Below are positions 8,643-17,667 of a DNA stretch of 64,000 bases, piece after piece. The notes beneath the pieces were generated by a model that saw only the letters and a list, made by a program, of their open reading frames with translations, was not told where the DNA came from and ran no database searches. The position numbers and the translations under genes are program-made. The stretch spans positions 1 through 64,000 of the forward strand of contig CAIQCK010000075.1 of the NCBI GenBank assembly GCA_903870275.1, in the 5' to 3' direction. Position 1 is the first letter of the stretch. Each line of letters opens with the position of its first letter. The stretch is from an uncultured bacterium. Lineage in GTDB: Bacteria; Verrucomicrobiota; Verrucomicrobiia; CAIQCK01.

Positions 8643-9803
8643 TCACTCCCGTCCGCGGTTCTCATACCAGAGAACCTTGTTGTTGTGGCCGGCGGAGACG
8701 ACGAGATCGGGTTTGCCGTCGCCGTTCATGTCGGCGGCGACAACACACTCGGCCGCCACGCCACGCTCAATCTCGATCCTGGTGAACTGCTGCCCTGAGG
8801 CATCGGTCGTGTGGAACATCACCAGTCCCCCGCCGCCGGCCCGCCAGCCGAACACGATCTCGTCCATGCCGTCGCCGTCGAAGTCCGCCACCGCCAGCGC
8901 GTGTCCCTCCTTCATCGTCGTGTCCAGAACGTGCCGTTGCCACGGGCCATCCTTCGCCACCTGCGTATAGACCACCGCCTGATTGCCGTGCCACGGCTCG
9001 ATCGTGGCAATGAACATCTTTCCCGGACCGAGCCGGCCCGGTGCCACCTCGCTGGCACCCGGCGCGCCCTCCGCGATGAGCGTCTTCTGCCAATGCCCGC
9101 TCCCGCCGGAGCCTTCGAAACGAAACCGGTGAATCCCCTCCGCGCTCGCCGTCAGCAACTCGTCGCGGTCGTCGTTCTTGTTGAGGCGGCCCACCCAGAT
9201 TCCGTGCAGGATCGTCAGCGTCTCGTCAATGACCCAGACCTTCCACGGGTCCGTCGCCGGATTGGGCGGGACGCGAAACGCCCACAGATGGAGCGGCTTC
9301 GAGTTGCGCACGCTCTTGGAGCCGGGACCGATAATCGGCGCGTGGATGAGTTCAGCCCGGCCATCGCCATCGAGATCGGCCCAGCGGAGCCGATGCACCA
9401 CCGGATCGGCGGCAATGGAATGAACCTGCCACGGTTGGTCCAGCGTTGCCGCGCGGCTCAGCCACTGAATCTGGTTGTTCTGTTTGGCGTCGTTGAAAAC
9501 AAACCCGCTCGCCAGCGCGATGTCCAACCGGCCATCGCCGTCAATGTCATGCAGGGCGAGATCAATGTTCTTTGGTGTGCGGGCCACCGGATGCGGCTTC
9601 CACGTGGGATTCTCGAACCAGTCCACCCGATTGGTCTCGGTCGAAAGGGCAATCACGTCCGGCTTGCCGTCGCCGTTGACATCCGCGACGGCCAACTGAT
9701 ACGGCGCGGGAAAATCCGCAATCTCGTGCCGCTCAAAATGGATGGGTTCGGCAAAGGCGGTCATGCCCGCGCCGATCATCAGGGCCGGAAATAGTGTCTT
9801 CAT
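8643..9803 (-). CDS. Secreted FG-GAP/VCBS repeat protein
   Basis: This 386-residue exported protein has a signal peptide (MKTLFPALMIGAGMTAFA) and at least five calcium-binding FG-GAP blades: DVNGDGKPDVI, DIDGDGRLDIA, DLDGDGRAEL, DFDGDGMDEIV and DMNGDGKPDLVV. It should fold as a beta-propeller, as in many secreted planctomycete and verrucomicrobial proteins; the ligand is unknown. The start at 9803 is chosen over 9821 because it gives a normal signal peptide. It lies 33 bases downstream of the serine hydrolase gene. Confidence 0.88.
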   Translation of the reverse strand: MKTLFPALMIGAGMTAFAEPIHFERHEIADFPAPYQLAVADVNGDGKPDVIALSTETNRVDWFENPTWKPHPVARTPKNIDLALHDIDGDGRLDIALASGFVFNDAKQNNQIQWLSRAATLDQPWQVHSIAADPVVHRLRWADLDGDGRAELIHAPIIGPGSKSVRNSKPLHLWAFRVPPNPATDPWKVWVIDETLTILHGIWVGRLNKNDDRDELLTASAEGIHRFRFEGSGGSGHWQKTLIAEGAPGASEVAPGRLGPGKMFIATIEPWHGNQAVVYTQVAKDGPWQRHVLDTTMKEGHALAVADFDGDGMDEIVFGWRAGGGGLVMFHTTDASGQQFTRIEIERGVAAECVVAADMNGDGKPDLVVSAGHNNKVLWYENRGRE

Positions 9804-9836
9804 GGCAATGGCGCCTTCCACTCGATGGCATTGGGT

Positions 9837-11393
9837 TCAATGGGTATCCGCGGGAGTTTCGACACGGTGAAAAACGCCCAAATCGTCGTCCTGGTTCAAA
9901 GTATCCAAAGTAATACCCGTTATTTTGCCTTCCGGATTAGCCTGAAAACTCGCGAATGCGGATTCAAGTTCAGGATCAGACACCGGCCAGTGCGCCGCAA
10001 ACACATCCTTATTCCAATGACTGAGGGTTATTTTTAATTTTTTAGGCCCTATCACGACGGTTAATTTCCCATCAACCAGCGAAACGCTTATCTTGCCGTA
10101 AACATCATTCGAATAAATTCCCGTGTAAGTCTCCAGCGGCATTGGCGCGAGCGGATTCTTTGGCGGGACCGGTTTTTTGGCTTCTTCCTTTTTCTTCGCC
10201 TTTTCAAACTCAGCCAATCCTTCCGCGCTCAGATCCTTGGCGGGCTTGCCCGCATACTGATCGAAGAACCTGAAAGCCAAAAGCTCCGGCAGACCCGTCA
10301 CGTAGTTGGAAAGCACGACCACACCTATTTTCTGCTCGGGGACATAGGCCACCATGGTCTTCATCTGGGTGCCGCCATTGTGCCAGATAACCGGATAGGG
10401 CGAATGCTCCATGTAGATCCAGCCCAAACAATAAAACGCGTTCTTATGCAGCTCCCCGCTCAAGCCCGCGATGGTCTTTGGTGAATGCAACACCTGCATA
10501 TTCGCCTCCGAGACCAGTTGTTTGTCGTCGACCTTGCCGTTATCCATCTGAAAGGCCAGCCACTTCGCCATGTCCCCGATCGTCGAGTTAATCGCGCCTG
10601 CGGGACCGGCAATATAGCTCCACTCAAGAAACTCCCAGTTCTTGGGCAGTGTGATCACCTTGCCGCCTTCCGCCGCATGCAACGAAGAGACGTCCTTGGC
10701 GTTCAGGAACGATTGCATATCCGCCGATGAATGGGACATTCCCAGCGGATCAAAAATACGCTCCTTAAGCGTCTGCTCCCAAGTTTTGCCGGTGTATCGT
10801 TCAACAATCCCGGCGGCAACCAGCCAGAGGTTGTTCACATAGGCAAAGTGCCCGCGAAAACTGGTCACCGGTTTGATATGACGGATGGCCTGTTTGATAT
10901 ACGCGCGGTCAAAGCCCAGGGAGAAAAGCGTGTCGGCAGCGTATGCCGGCATGCCGCTGCGCTGGGCCATCAAATCCACGATTTGAAACTCGCGGGTGAC
11001 CCAGGGATCATACATCCTGAAATCCGCCGCGTGATCGACGACCTTGTCCTCCCATTTGAGTTTTCCTTCATCCACCAGCATCGCGACCAGCGTCGAGGTG
11101 AACGCCTTGGAGGTCGAGCCGATCTGGAAAAGCGTGTTCTCCGTGACCGGATCGTTGCCGCCCAAGGTTTTCACTCCATACCCTTTTCCGAAGATGAGCT
11201 TGCCGTCCTTCACGATGCCGACGGCCATGCCGGGAATCTTCCAGTCGGCCATCGCCTTGGCTGCATACTGATCGAAGTCGGCGAGCATGGCTTTAAGCTC
11301 GGCCGCGGTGGGTTGTGCGACTTTGTCCTGCGCCAATGCCGTCCCCGCCTGCAAAGCCAAAACCGCCATCAGAACCGCAAATATCTTTGCCAT
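9837..11393 (-). CDS. Class C beta-lactamase-like serine hydrolase
   Basis: This 518-residue exported hydrolase is related to class C beta-lactamases, DD-peptidases and EstB-type esterases. It has a signal peptide ending ALAQDK and the active-site SxxK tetrad in GSTSKAFTS. YVNN provides the Tyr-x-Asn motif and HNGGT the third motif. A C-terminal lipocalin-like domain of about 130 residues after KNPLAPMPLE is usual in the subfamily. The start at 11393 has a perfectly placed AGGAG four to five bases upstream, better than the ATG at 11414. The substrate is not predictable; antibiotic hydrolysis should not be assumed. Confidence 0.88.
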   Translation of the reverse strand: MAKIFAVLMAVLALQAGTALAQDKVAQPTAAELKAMLADFDQYAAKAMADWKIPGMAVGIVKDGKLIFGKGYGVKTLGGNDPVTENTLFQIGSTSKAFTSTLVAMLVDEGKLKWEDKVVDHAADFRMYDPWVTREFQIVDLMAQRSGMPAYAADTLFSLGFDRAYIKQAIRHIKPVTSFRGHFAYVNNLWLVAAGIVERYTGKTWEQTLKERIFDPLGMSHSSADMQSFLNAKDVSSLHAAEGGKVITLPKNWEFLEWSYIAGPAGAINSTIGDMAKWLAFQMDNGKVDDKQLVSEANMQVLHSPKTIAGLSGELHKNAFYCLGWIYMEHSPYPVIWHNGGTQMKTMVAYVPEQKIGVVVLSNYVTGLPELLAFRFFDQYAGKPAKDLSAEGLAEFEKAKKKEEAKKPVPPKNPLAPMPLETYTGIYSNDVYGKISVSLVDGKLTVVIGPKKLKITLSHWNKDVFAAHWPVSDPELESAFASFQANPEGKITGITLDTLNQDDDLGVFHRVETPADTH

Positions 11394-11590
11394 ACGTCTC
11401 CTGACTGAATTCATCTATTCGAGCCACCGGGGAGTTGGTTTGTGGCCATGGTTAATGTCGGTCGGTCGTTTGCGTTTGTCCGCTCTCGGCACAGGAAGAA
11501 CCCGGAAGCTGGTTTCGTTGTCCTTGTTATCCCACATGCCGGCTCCTTGAACCATGGCCGATCATACGCCGCCACGAGGCGGATGCTAGA

Positions 11591-12325
11591 TCAAAACCGG
11601 TTTCGTGGAATCGGACGGAAGGCTTCGATCCACATGTCCGCTGCGTAAAAGGACACCCTCGCACGGGCAGCGGGCTTCGGATTTGTCCGGTAATGGAGAA
11701 TCTTGAACCCCGCCCCCTCAATCAAGTCCTTGAACTCCTGCTCGCGCGAAAAGTAATACATCGGCAGCCCTTCGACGGTTGAATACTGTCCCTTGGGATC
11801 GAAGTAATTCTTCCCGCCGAGACGCGTGCGGATCTTGATCTTCTCGTTCACCAAGTGTGCCTTTGCATAAAAAATCCCGCCCGGTTTCAAAACGCGGAAG
11901 ACATTTTCGACACAGGTTTTTCGATCTTTTCCAATGATCATGAACAGGCAGTCGGCATCGAAAACGAAATCGAAGAAGCCATCGGCGTATGCCGAAAGGG
12001 TGACGACGTTTCCGACCGTGAAATGCGCTTCAATCCCCTGCTCACGAGCCTGCTGTCTGGCCCAATCAATGGCTTCCGGAACGACGTCCATCCCATAAGC
12101 GTCGTGGCCTTTTCGAGCCGTGAACAAAGTGACGCGTCCGTTCCCGCACCCCAGTTCCAGGACCCGGCATCGCCGAGGCAGGCGGCCTCCGGCAAGGATG
12201 CGGCGGACGATGCCTTGCTTCCGGGCGTAGGAATCTTCGTCAGCCCAGCCGACCTTGCCACCCTGGCGTCGCTCGCTGTAACGCCGCCCGCAAACCCGCG
12301 CCCGATCTGACAGCAAACTACTCAT
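11591..12325 (-). CDS. Class I SAM-dependent methyltransferase
   Basis: This 244-residue Rossmann-fold methyltransferase has motif I as VLELGCGNGRVT, motif II in YGMDVVPEAI, an acidic FDFVFDADCLF at motif IV and VLKPGGIFYAK at post-motif. The substrate is unknown. The start at 12325 (MSSLLSDRAR) is used; an ATG at 12415 would add 30 residues without homology. It lies 91 bases downstream of the next gene on the same strand. A stretch of about 200 bases between this gene and the serine hydrolase shows no feature. Confidence 0.82.
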   Translation of the reverse strand: MSSLLSDRARVCGRRYSERRQGGKVGWADEDSYARKQGIVRRILAGGRLPRRCRVLELGCGNGRVTLFTARKGHDAYGMDVVPEAIDWARQQAREQGIEAHFTVGNVVTLSAYADGFFDFVFDADCLFMIIGKDRKTCVENVFRVLKPGGIFYAKAHLVNEKIKIRTRLGGKNYFDPKGQYSTVEGLPMYYFSREQEFKDLIEGAGFKILHYRTNPKPAARARVSFYAADMWIEAFRPIPRNRF

Positions 12326-12416
12326 GTGTGAATTTGCCCCAGCCAACAGCTTGCTCTGCCGCGCTTCCCTATTTGCGATAGGGTTGTATTCCTCCTGCGG
12401 CTGACAGCCTTCCACA

Positions 12417-13547
12417 TCAGCGCGACGGTTTCAACGACAACAACCAGCGGTTGGCCTCCGGCTCGCCGACGTAGCGGACGAGGTCGAGATACTCGGAGAG
12501 TTCCGCGGCGGATAAATCGCCGGCCTCGATGCGGGCGGACCATTGATTGGCGATCTGGCGGATGTCGTTGCGCTGGCGGTCCAGCTCCGCGAGGCGGTCG
12601 GCGGCGGCCTGGCCGAGGACTTGTTCGATGACGGCCGGGTCGGCCGTGGAAAGAAATTGCCGTTCGATGGCCTGGCCGACCAGTTCGTTGACGTAGGTGG
12701 GCATCGTGGTGCCCTCGGCCACTTGCCGCGCGAACCCCAGACCGACGCTCGCCGCCGTCTGCGCCGTCGCCATGTCGCCACCGGCCATCGCCGTGGCTTC
12801 CATCACGCCCAGTTCGCGGCTCAGGTCGCGCATCATGGAAAGCTGCGGCATCATCAACCCGAACGTGGCGGCGAACTTCGCCTCGAGTGGCGACCAGCCC
12901 GCGCCCGCGTAGAGCGCCTCGGCGGCCGCGGATTGCTCGAACAGGTAGTCGTCATAGGACGGCTTCGCGGCGGCGGCAATCATCTGTTGCAAGGCGTCGG
13001 CGGGTTGGTTGTTCTTGAACCCGTCGAGCGCGGCGAAAAAATTGGCCAGCCGGTTGTCCGGCGCAGCCTGCTGAAACGCCGCGATCCACTTCGCGCGCTC
13101 CTCCGGCAGCGCGTTGCGCGAAAGCACGAGGAACTGCACGTGCGGATCGTTCGGGAACGCCGCGGCGGCTTCCTTCAAGTAGCGGTCGTTATTGCTGGCT
13201 TGAAACGCCGCAAGAAGGTTGGCCGCGCTGCGACCGTGCTGCGCCAAGTATTTTTCAATCTCCAGCGCCGAAAGCTTCATGTCCGGCCCGCCCTTCATCA
13301 GCGATTTTATAAACCGGGCCTCGCGGTCGCTCATCGCGTCGCGCGCGGCCGAGGCAAAAGTTTTTGTCGCTGGCGGCCGGCGGCGCGGCGGACGCTTGAC
13401 GACCGCCGGCGGTCGTGTGATGGCCTTGGCAACCTGCCGTCCGGTCTTCACCGCCGGCCGGGAGCCAACGAATTCCCTGACGATCAGCCAGCCGGCAACG
13501 GCGACAACCAAACCGCAGACGATGGCAATGACGGGTCTTGTTTTCAT
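12417..13547 (-). CDS. Membrane-anchored helical protein of unknown function
   Basis: This 376-residue protein starts with one hydrophobic segment (VIAIVCGLVVAVAGWLIV), then a basic proline-rich linker. A long alanine-rich helical region follows, including AAAAFPNDPHVQFLVLSRNALP, which looks like TPR or Sel1-type solenoid. No catalytic motif is seen. Proteins of this plan (an N-terminal anchor plus helical scaffold that counts residues lost or kept) are common hypotheticals in verrucomicrobia. The start at 13547 has GGA upstream; 13556 is an alternative. Confidence 0.7.
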   Translation of the reverse strand: MKTRPVIAIVCGLVVAVAGWLIVREFVGSRPAVKTGRQVAKAITRPPAVVKRPPRRRPPATKTFASAARDAMSDREARFIKSLMKGGPDMKLSALEIEKYLAQHGRSAANLLAAFQASNNDRYLKEAAAAFPNDPHVQFLVLSRNALPEERAKWIAAFQQAAPDNRLANFFAALDGFKNNQPADALQQMIAAAAKPSYDDYLFEQSAAAEALYAGAGWSPLEAKFAATFGLMMPQLSMMRDLSRELGVMEATAMAGGDMATAQTAASVGLGFARQVAEGTTMPTYVNELVGQAIERQFLSTADPAVIEQVLGQAAADRLAELDRQRNDIRQIANQWSARIEAGDLSAAELSEYLDLVRYVGEPEANRWLLSLKPSR

Positions 13548-13623
13548 GTTCCGCAACTAGGACGTCTGTCGGGCGGAAATTTGTCTGTGCCACGTTACGC
13601 CCGCGCGCCGCACTACACGCCGC

Positions 13624-14091
13624 TCACCGCGAGATGTCCGCCTGGCCGAGGACGACGATGCCGGCTTTGGCGAGCACGCTGCTGGCGAACTCTTCGTCGT
13701 CCACGTGCAGCAGGAGGACGGCCTTGCCACGCGGACGAATCATGAGGGAGTAAGTGAACTCGACGTTGATTTCCGCGGTGAGCAGGATGCTCAAGACGTT
13801 GCCGAGTTTTTCCGGCCCCATCGGCAGTTCGACGGCAATGGCTTCGGTCTCGGCGACGGCGATTCCCTGGCGCGCGAGCACGTCGCGGCAACGGCTGGGG
13901 TCGTCCACAACCATGCGCAAGATGGCGGAATCGGCGGAGTTGATGACATCGAGGCCGCAGATGTGGACGTTGGCCTCTCCAAGGGCCTTGGTCAGATCCA
14001 TGAGCGCACCGACCCGGTTGGACAAAAAGACGGAGAAGTGGCGCACCCTCGGTCCGCGCGTGGCCTCGGTCGTTTTCTGTTCAGTTGGCAT
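13624..14091 (-). CDS. Tandem ACT-domain protein
   Basis: This 155-residue protein is made of two ACT domains. The first (RHFSVFLSNRVGALMDLTKALGEANVHI) has the classic amino-acid-binding turn. The second (MGPEKLGNVLSILLTAEINVEFTYSLMI) is a repeat of the same fold. Such proteins act as amino acid sensors. It resembles free-standing ACT regulators annotated as acetolactate-synthase regulatory-like proteins, and it could partner the orphan ilvB product, but that is only inferred. Confidence 0.85.
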   Translation of the reverse strand: MPTEQKTTEATRGPRVRHFSVFLSNRVGALMDLTKALGEANVHICGLDVINSADSAILRMVVDDPSRCRDVLARQGIAVAETEAIAVELPMGPEKLGNVLSILLTAEINVEFTYSLMIRPRGKAVLLLHVDDEEFASSVLAKAGIVVLGQADISR

Positions 14092-14241
14092 GACAATTCC
14101 CGCCGGATTTGCCGGCGGCGAAAATTACGCGAATCGCCCGCCGATGCAAATGGGAAGTGGCGTATGTGGGCGCGGCAGGCCACGGCTCAGCGGAACGCTT
14201 TCGCCCCACCCTTCCCCGCGCCATTCCAAACCGAATTCCCC

Positions 14242-17200
14242 CTACTCCCAATCGCACAGCTTCTCGACATAAGCGGCGGAACCGTCGCGGAGCCAGCCGT
14301 CCAACTGGGCGGCGTCCTTGAGCTGCTGGCCGCGCATCCGCGGCACGACGACAAACCGGCTGCTCACTTCCGGCAGCCATGTCATGTCACTCCAGAGTTT
14401 TTCGAACTGCGCCACCGGAAAGACGTCCTCCTGGCCGTGACCCCAGCGTTTCTTCACGTCCTTCAACGTGATGTAGGTCGGAATGCGCGAGCTGACCTTG
14501 CGGATCGCCGCCGTCACCGCCGCTTCGTTCGCCAGGTCGTCGCGCGTCAGGCCGAAGACATCGAGCAACTGCCGCACGTCTATCCACGTCGTCATGCTGT
14601 TGTAGTAGGAAAGCGAAAACTCCGCCTCCTCGCGCGGCATCGCGAGGCCCTCGACGAGCCGGACGTGACCGTCCACGCGCGCGAGGCCGCCGCCGCGGTC
14701 GTGAACGTGACGCGTGATGACCTCAAACGTAAGACATGCGCCGAGCGACATGTTCAGGCCGACCATCGCGGGGTCGAGGTTGGCGCCGAGCGTGTCCACG
14801 TTGTGAAGCATCAGATACTTCAGGTTCGGAAAATCGTGCAACATTTTCGCCAGCAATCCGTTGCGCAACATGTTCGGCACCTCGAACCAGTGTCCGACCG
14901 GATGGAGACACTGCATTGGCAGGTTGTCGGTGTAGTCGCCGCCTTCGCCCGCCTGTCGCGCCCAGCCAATGAGCGCAGCATGCAAACTCTCACGCACTTT
15001 CTGTGCCTGTTCGTCGAGCAACTGCTGCGGCATTTCCTCCCACGCAAACCGCAGGTCGCGCGCCATCGGTATCATCCGCAGCCCCACCGAGCGGCCTTGA
15101 GACAGGAAGGTGGCGACGCCGGAGTTGGCCGCAGCACCTTGGTCGCGCGAGGCCAGATAGTCCTCAATCGGCTCGTGCGTCAGGTAACTCGTCGTGACCA
15201 CGTGTGGAATCACCACGCCATGCTGGCGGCTGATGCGCCGGCTCTTGGCAAAGTGGACCTCCAGAAACGTCCGGTGTTTGCCGCCGAACCGCGCGAACGG
15301 ATTCAACGCCTTCACGACACCCGCGCCTTGTGTCCAACGGCTGCCCGCGCCCGCCGCGAGCGAGACGACGCCAATCTCGCCTGCCTTGATCGCTTCGATG
15401 CCGCGCTGGCGATGCGCGGCGAGGGATTGCTCGTTCGTCGCGTCAACAATATCGTCCCGCTGCACGTCTTCGATGGTAGTGCTCGCGGGCATGCGATTCT
15501 GGGCGAGGCCAATGCGCCCGCTCTTGAGGTCGGCGCGAATCTGCTCGTGCTGCGCGCGGTCAAAACCGAACCGGTCCAACAGTTCCTCCAGCGTTGCCCT
15601 GCCGCCACGCGCGGTGTCCCGTTTGATCTGCGGCAGCAGGCGGTCGAACAGAACCTTGTTCATGCCGCCCAGCTCTGGACGCGTCCGGCACGCCGCGCCA
15701 AACCGCTGGAGTTCAGCGCGCCGCATCGGCGAGAGGGTCCGTTGCTCCATCCGCAGCCATTGCGGCAGATGCAACGCGTAGTAGCCCATCGGCATTAGCG
15801 CCTCGTCCAGGGTGAGCACGTTGGCGAACGAGCCGCGCGGGTTGATGCCGAAATCATACACCACCGGGTCCATCGCGAACGGCAATGCGTGTTGCAACTC
15901 GTTCTTCGTCGTCAGCATGATCTCCTGCAACTGGTCCTGCGCCTGACGTTTGATCTCCGGCGCGACGATGAACCCCATCCCGCCGCCGGACATGCCGCCG
16001 AGCATCCAGAAACCCCAGAAATCAGCGCCGAACGCCGCGCGCGCCCGTTCGATGAGCGTCTCGGTGTAGAAGTTGCTCGCCCAAGGAATGATCGTCTGAA
16101 TCGGGCCGAAGAAATTGCGTGTGGTCGTCTCGCCGATGCGATGGACGGCCTCACGCGGCTTGCCGCCGCCTCGCAACGCCGCGACGATGTCGTCGAGCAC
16201 GCGCATCGCCTCCTTGCGCCCCTGCCACTCGGCTTCGGAGCGGAGCAGATATTTCTCCGTCACCATCTCCAGAATCGGGCCGACGTTTTGCGCCATGCCG
16301 CCATGGACGAGGATGAGGCTGTCGCAAAGCTGCTCGCGCACCGCCGGCGGCGCGTCGAGGTCGTCGAGAATCTTGTGTGACGGCAGCAACCGCCCGCGGC
16401 TGACGCCAAACTCCGGGTCGCCTTCGCCCGCGAGCACGCCTTGGATCAATTTCATGCCGGGCCAGACGCCGCCGGAGTCCTGCCAGCCGCCGCCGGAACC
16501 GGCGAGCCATTCGCCGAGGATCGCACGCCCCGCCACGAGCCGGCGCTCCGACTCCTGAAGCTGGCCCGTCAGCGACTTCGCCTGGCCGGTCGCCCTCATG
16601 CAGACGGAGATAAGACACGCGAGCAGGTTGGTGGAGACGGCGAGCCGCGACCCTTTTGGGATGTCGTTGACGTTGCTGACCACCTCGATGCCAAGGCCCG
16701 GACCGACCAGCCTCGTGAGCAGGTCGGTGAGGCTCTGGCCGGAACCTTCGATGCCCGGCGGCAGGATGCCCGACGCGATGATGGCCGCTTTCAGCAGGCC
16801 AAGATAGTCCTTCGCAAAATCGAACACGTCGCGCAATTCCGTGATCTCCGCCGTCGCGCCAAGGTCCACGCTCGTCAACCTCAGCACCGGCTCGTCAATG
16901 ACGCGGAAATAACTCTCCACCGGCGGACGCGGTTCGGCGTCGCGCCCCCGCACCGCGAGGTCAATCGAGACGTTGAGCACACGCGCGCCCTCGGGAAAAT
17001 CCATGCCGAGGAAAAAGATGTCACTCCACGCGCTGTGGGACAGGTCCATGCGCACCGGCGTCCGTTCGCGCAGGATCGGGAAACCGGTTTTGTCACTGCC
17101 GCCGCCGGACGACGCCCCGCGCCCCAACAGTTCCGGTCGCACGCGCAACGGCTGGTCGGAAGGATGGCCCATGCGGAACATCCATTGGTTGCCGCGCACC

Positions 17201-17613
17201 GTGCGCACACTCCGCCGCACCTGATCCGCCAGCGTCTGGAAACCGAGGCTGTGATACGCCTCCGCCAGCGCGCTGCTGACGGTTTCGTTCGGCCCCTGCT
17301 CTTGCTGCGCGCCCAGAAACGAACTGATCGCCTCCTCGAACCGCCGTTGCAACAAATGCTCGTAACCCGCGAATGGCACCAGCCCACTCGATTTCATCCC
17401 CGGCTTCGTCAACAGATGAAACCGATGGATGGCGTAGAGGAAGAACAGGGCACGCACCCGCTCGTAAAGGTTGTCGCTGTCGCGGCGGAATGCGTCGAGC
17501 GCGGCGCATTCCACGAGCAGCTCCGCCAGCGTCGCCCGGCGGCAGAAGGCGTCGAGCGATTGATCGCGGACCGCCGGGTCGGCGGAAGTGATGATGTTCG
17601 TGAGTTCGGACAT
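14242..17613 (-). CDS. Fusion of GHMP-type sugar kinase and UDPGP-type nucleotidyltransferase
   Basis: This 1123-residue cytosolic protein joins two activities needed to salvage a free sugar to an NDP-sugar. Residues about 190-640 are fucokinase-like GHMP kinase: PKGSRLAVST (about 319-328) fits the phosphate loop, GGGWQDSGG (about 374-382) is characteristic of L-fucokinases, and GGMSGGGMGF (about 539-548) is the third GHMP motif. Residues about 745-1100 form a UDP-glucose-pyrophosphorylase-like domain with SLAAGAGSRW and a downstream lysine, plus HPVGHW. The first 180 residues are helical and unassigned. The order (kinase first) is the reverse of Bacteroides Fkp and plant FKGP. A GalU-like gene lies just upstream. 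Confidence 0.85.
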   Translation of the reverse strand: MSELTNIITSADPAVRDQSLDAFCRRATLAELLVECAALDAFRRDSDNLYERVRALFFLYAIHRFHLLTKPGMKSSGLVPFAGYEHLLQRRFEEAISSFLGAQQEQGPNETVSSALAEAYHSLGFQTLADQVRRSVRTVRGNQWMFRMGHPSDQPLRVRPELLGRGASSGGGSDKTGFPILRERTPVRMDLSHSAWSDIFFLGMDFPEGARVLNVSIDLAVRGRDAEPRPPVESYFRVIDEPVLRLTSVDLGATAEITELRDVFDFAKDYLGLLKAAIIASGILPPGIEGSGQSLTDLLTRLVGPGLGIEVVSNVNDIPKGSRLAVSTNLLACLISVCMRATGQAKSLTGQLQESERRLVAGRAILGEWLAGSGGGWQDSGGVWPGMKLIQGVLAGEGDPEFGVSRGRLLPSHKILDDLDAPPAVREQLCDSLILVHGGMAQNVGPILEMVTEKYLLRSEAEWQGRKEAMRVLDDIVAALRGGGKPREAVHRIGETTTRNFFGPIQTIIPWASNFYTETLIERARAAFGADFWGFWMLGGMSGGGMGFIVAPEIKRQAQDQLQEIMLTTKNELQHALPFAMDPVVYDFGINPRGSFANVLTLDEALMPMGYYALHLPQWLRMEQRTLSPMRRAELQRFGAACRTRPELGGMNKVLFDRLLPQIKRDTARGGRATLEELLDRFGFDRAQHEQIRADLKSGRIGLAQNRMPASTTIEDVQRDDIVDATNEQSLAAHRQRGIEAIKAGEIGVVSLAAGAGSRWTQGAGVVKALNPFARFGGKHRTFLEVHFAKSRRISRQHGVVIPHVVTTSYLTHEPIEDYLASRDQGAAANSGVATFLSQGRSVGLRMIPMARDLRFAWEEMPQQLLDEQAQKVRESLHAALIGWARQAGEGGDYTDNLPMQCLHPVGHWFEVPNMLRNGLLAKMLHDFPNLKYLMLHNVDTLGANLDPAMVGLNMSLGACLTFEVITRHVHDRGGGLARVDGHVRLVEGLAMPREEAEFSLSYYNSMTTWIDVRQLLDVFGLTRDDLANEAAVTAAIRKVSSRIPTYITLKDVKKRWGHGQEDVFPVAQFEKLWSDMTWLPEVSSRFVVVPRMRGQQLKDAAQLDGWLRDGSAAYVEKLCDWE

Positions 17614-17667
17614 GGCCGTGGTCGTGGTCGTGGTTGAAGTGGATTCAGCGCAAGGCGTTTCTGTTCC

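Noticed and set aside
9837..11393. Antibiotic-resistance beta-lactamase
   Set aside because: The SxxK/YxN/HxG serine hydrolase with an extra C-terminal domain is typical of housekeeping or esterase-like members. Nothing points to resistance.
14242..17613. Plain Fkp/FKGP fucose salvage enzyme
   Set aside because: Kinase and pyrophosphorylase domains are in the opposite order and the transferase half looks UDPGP-like, so the name cannot simply be carried over.
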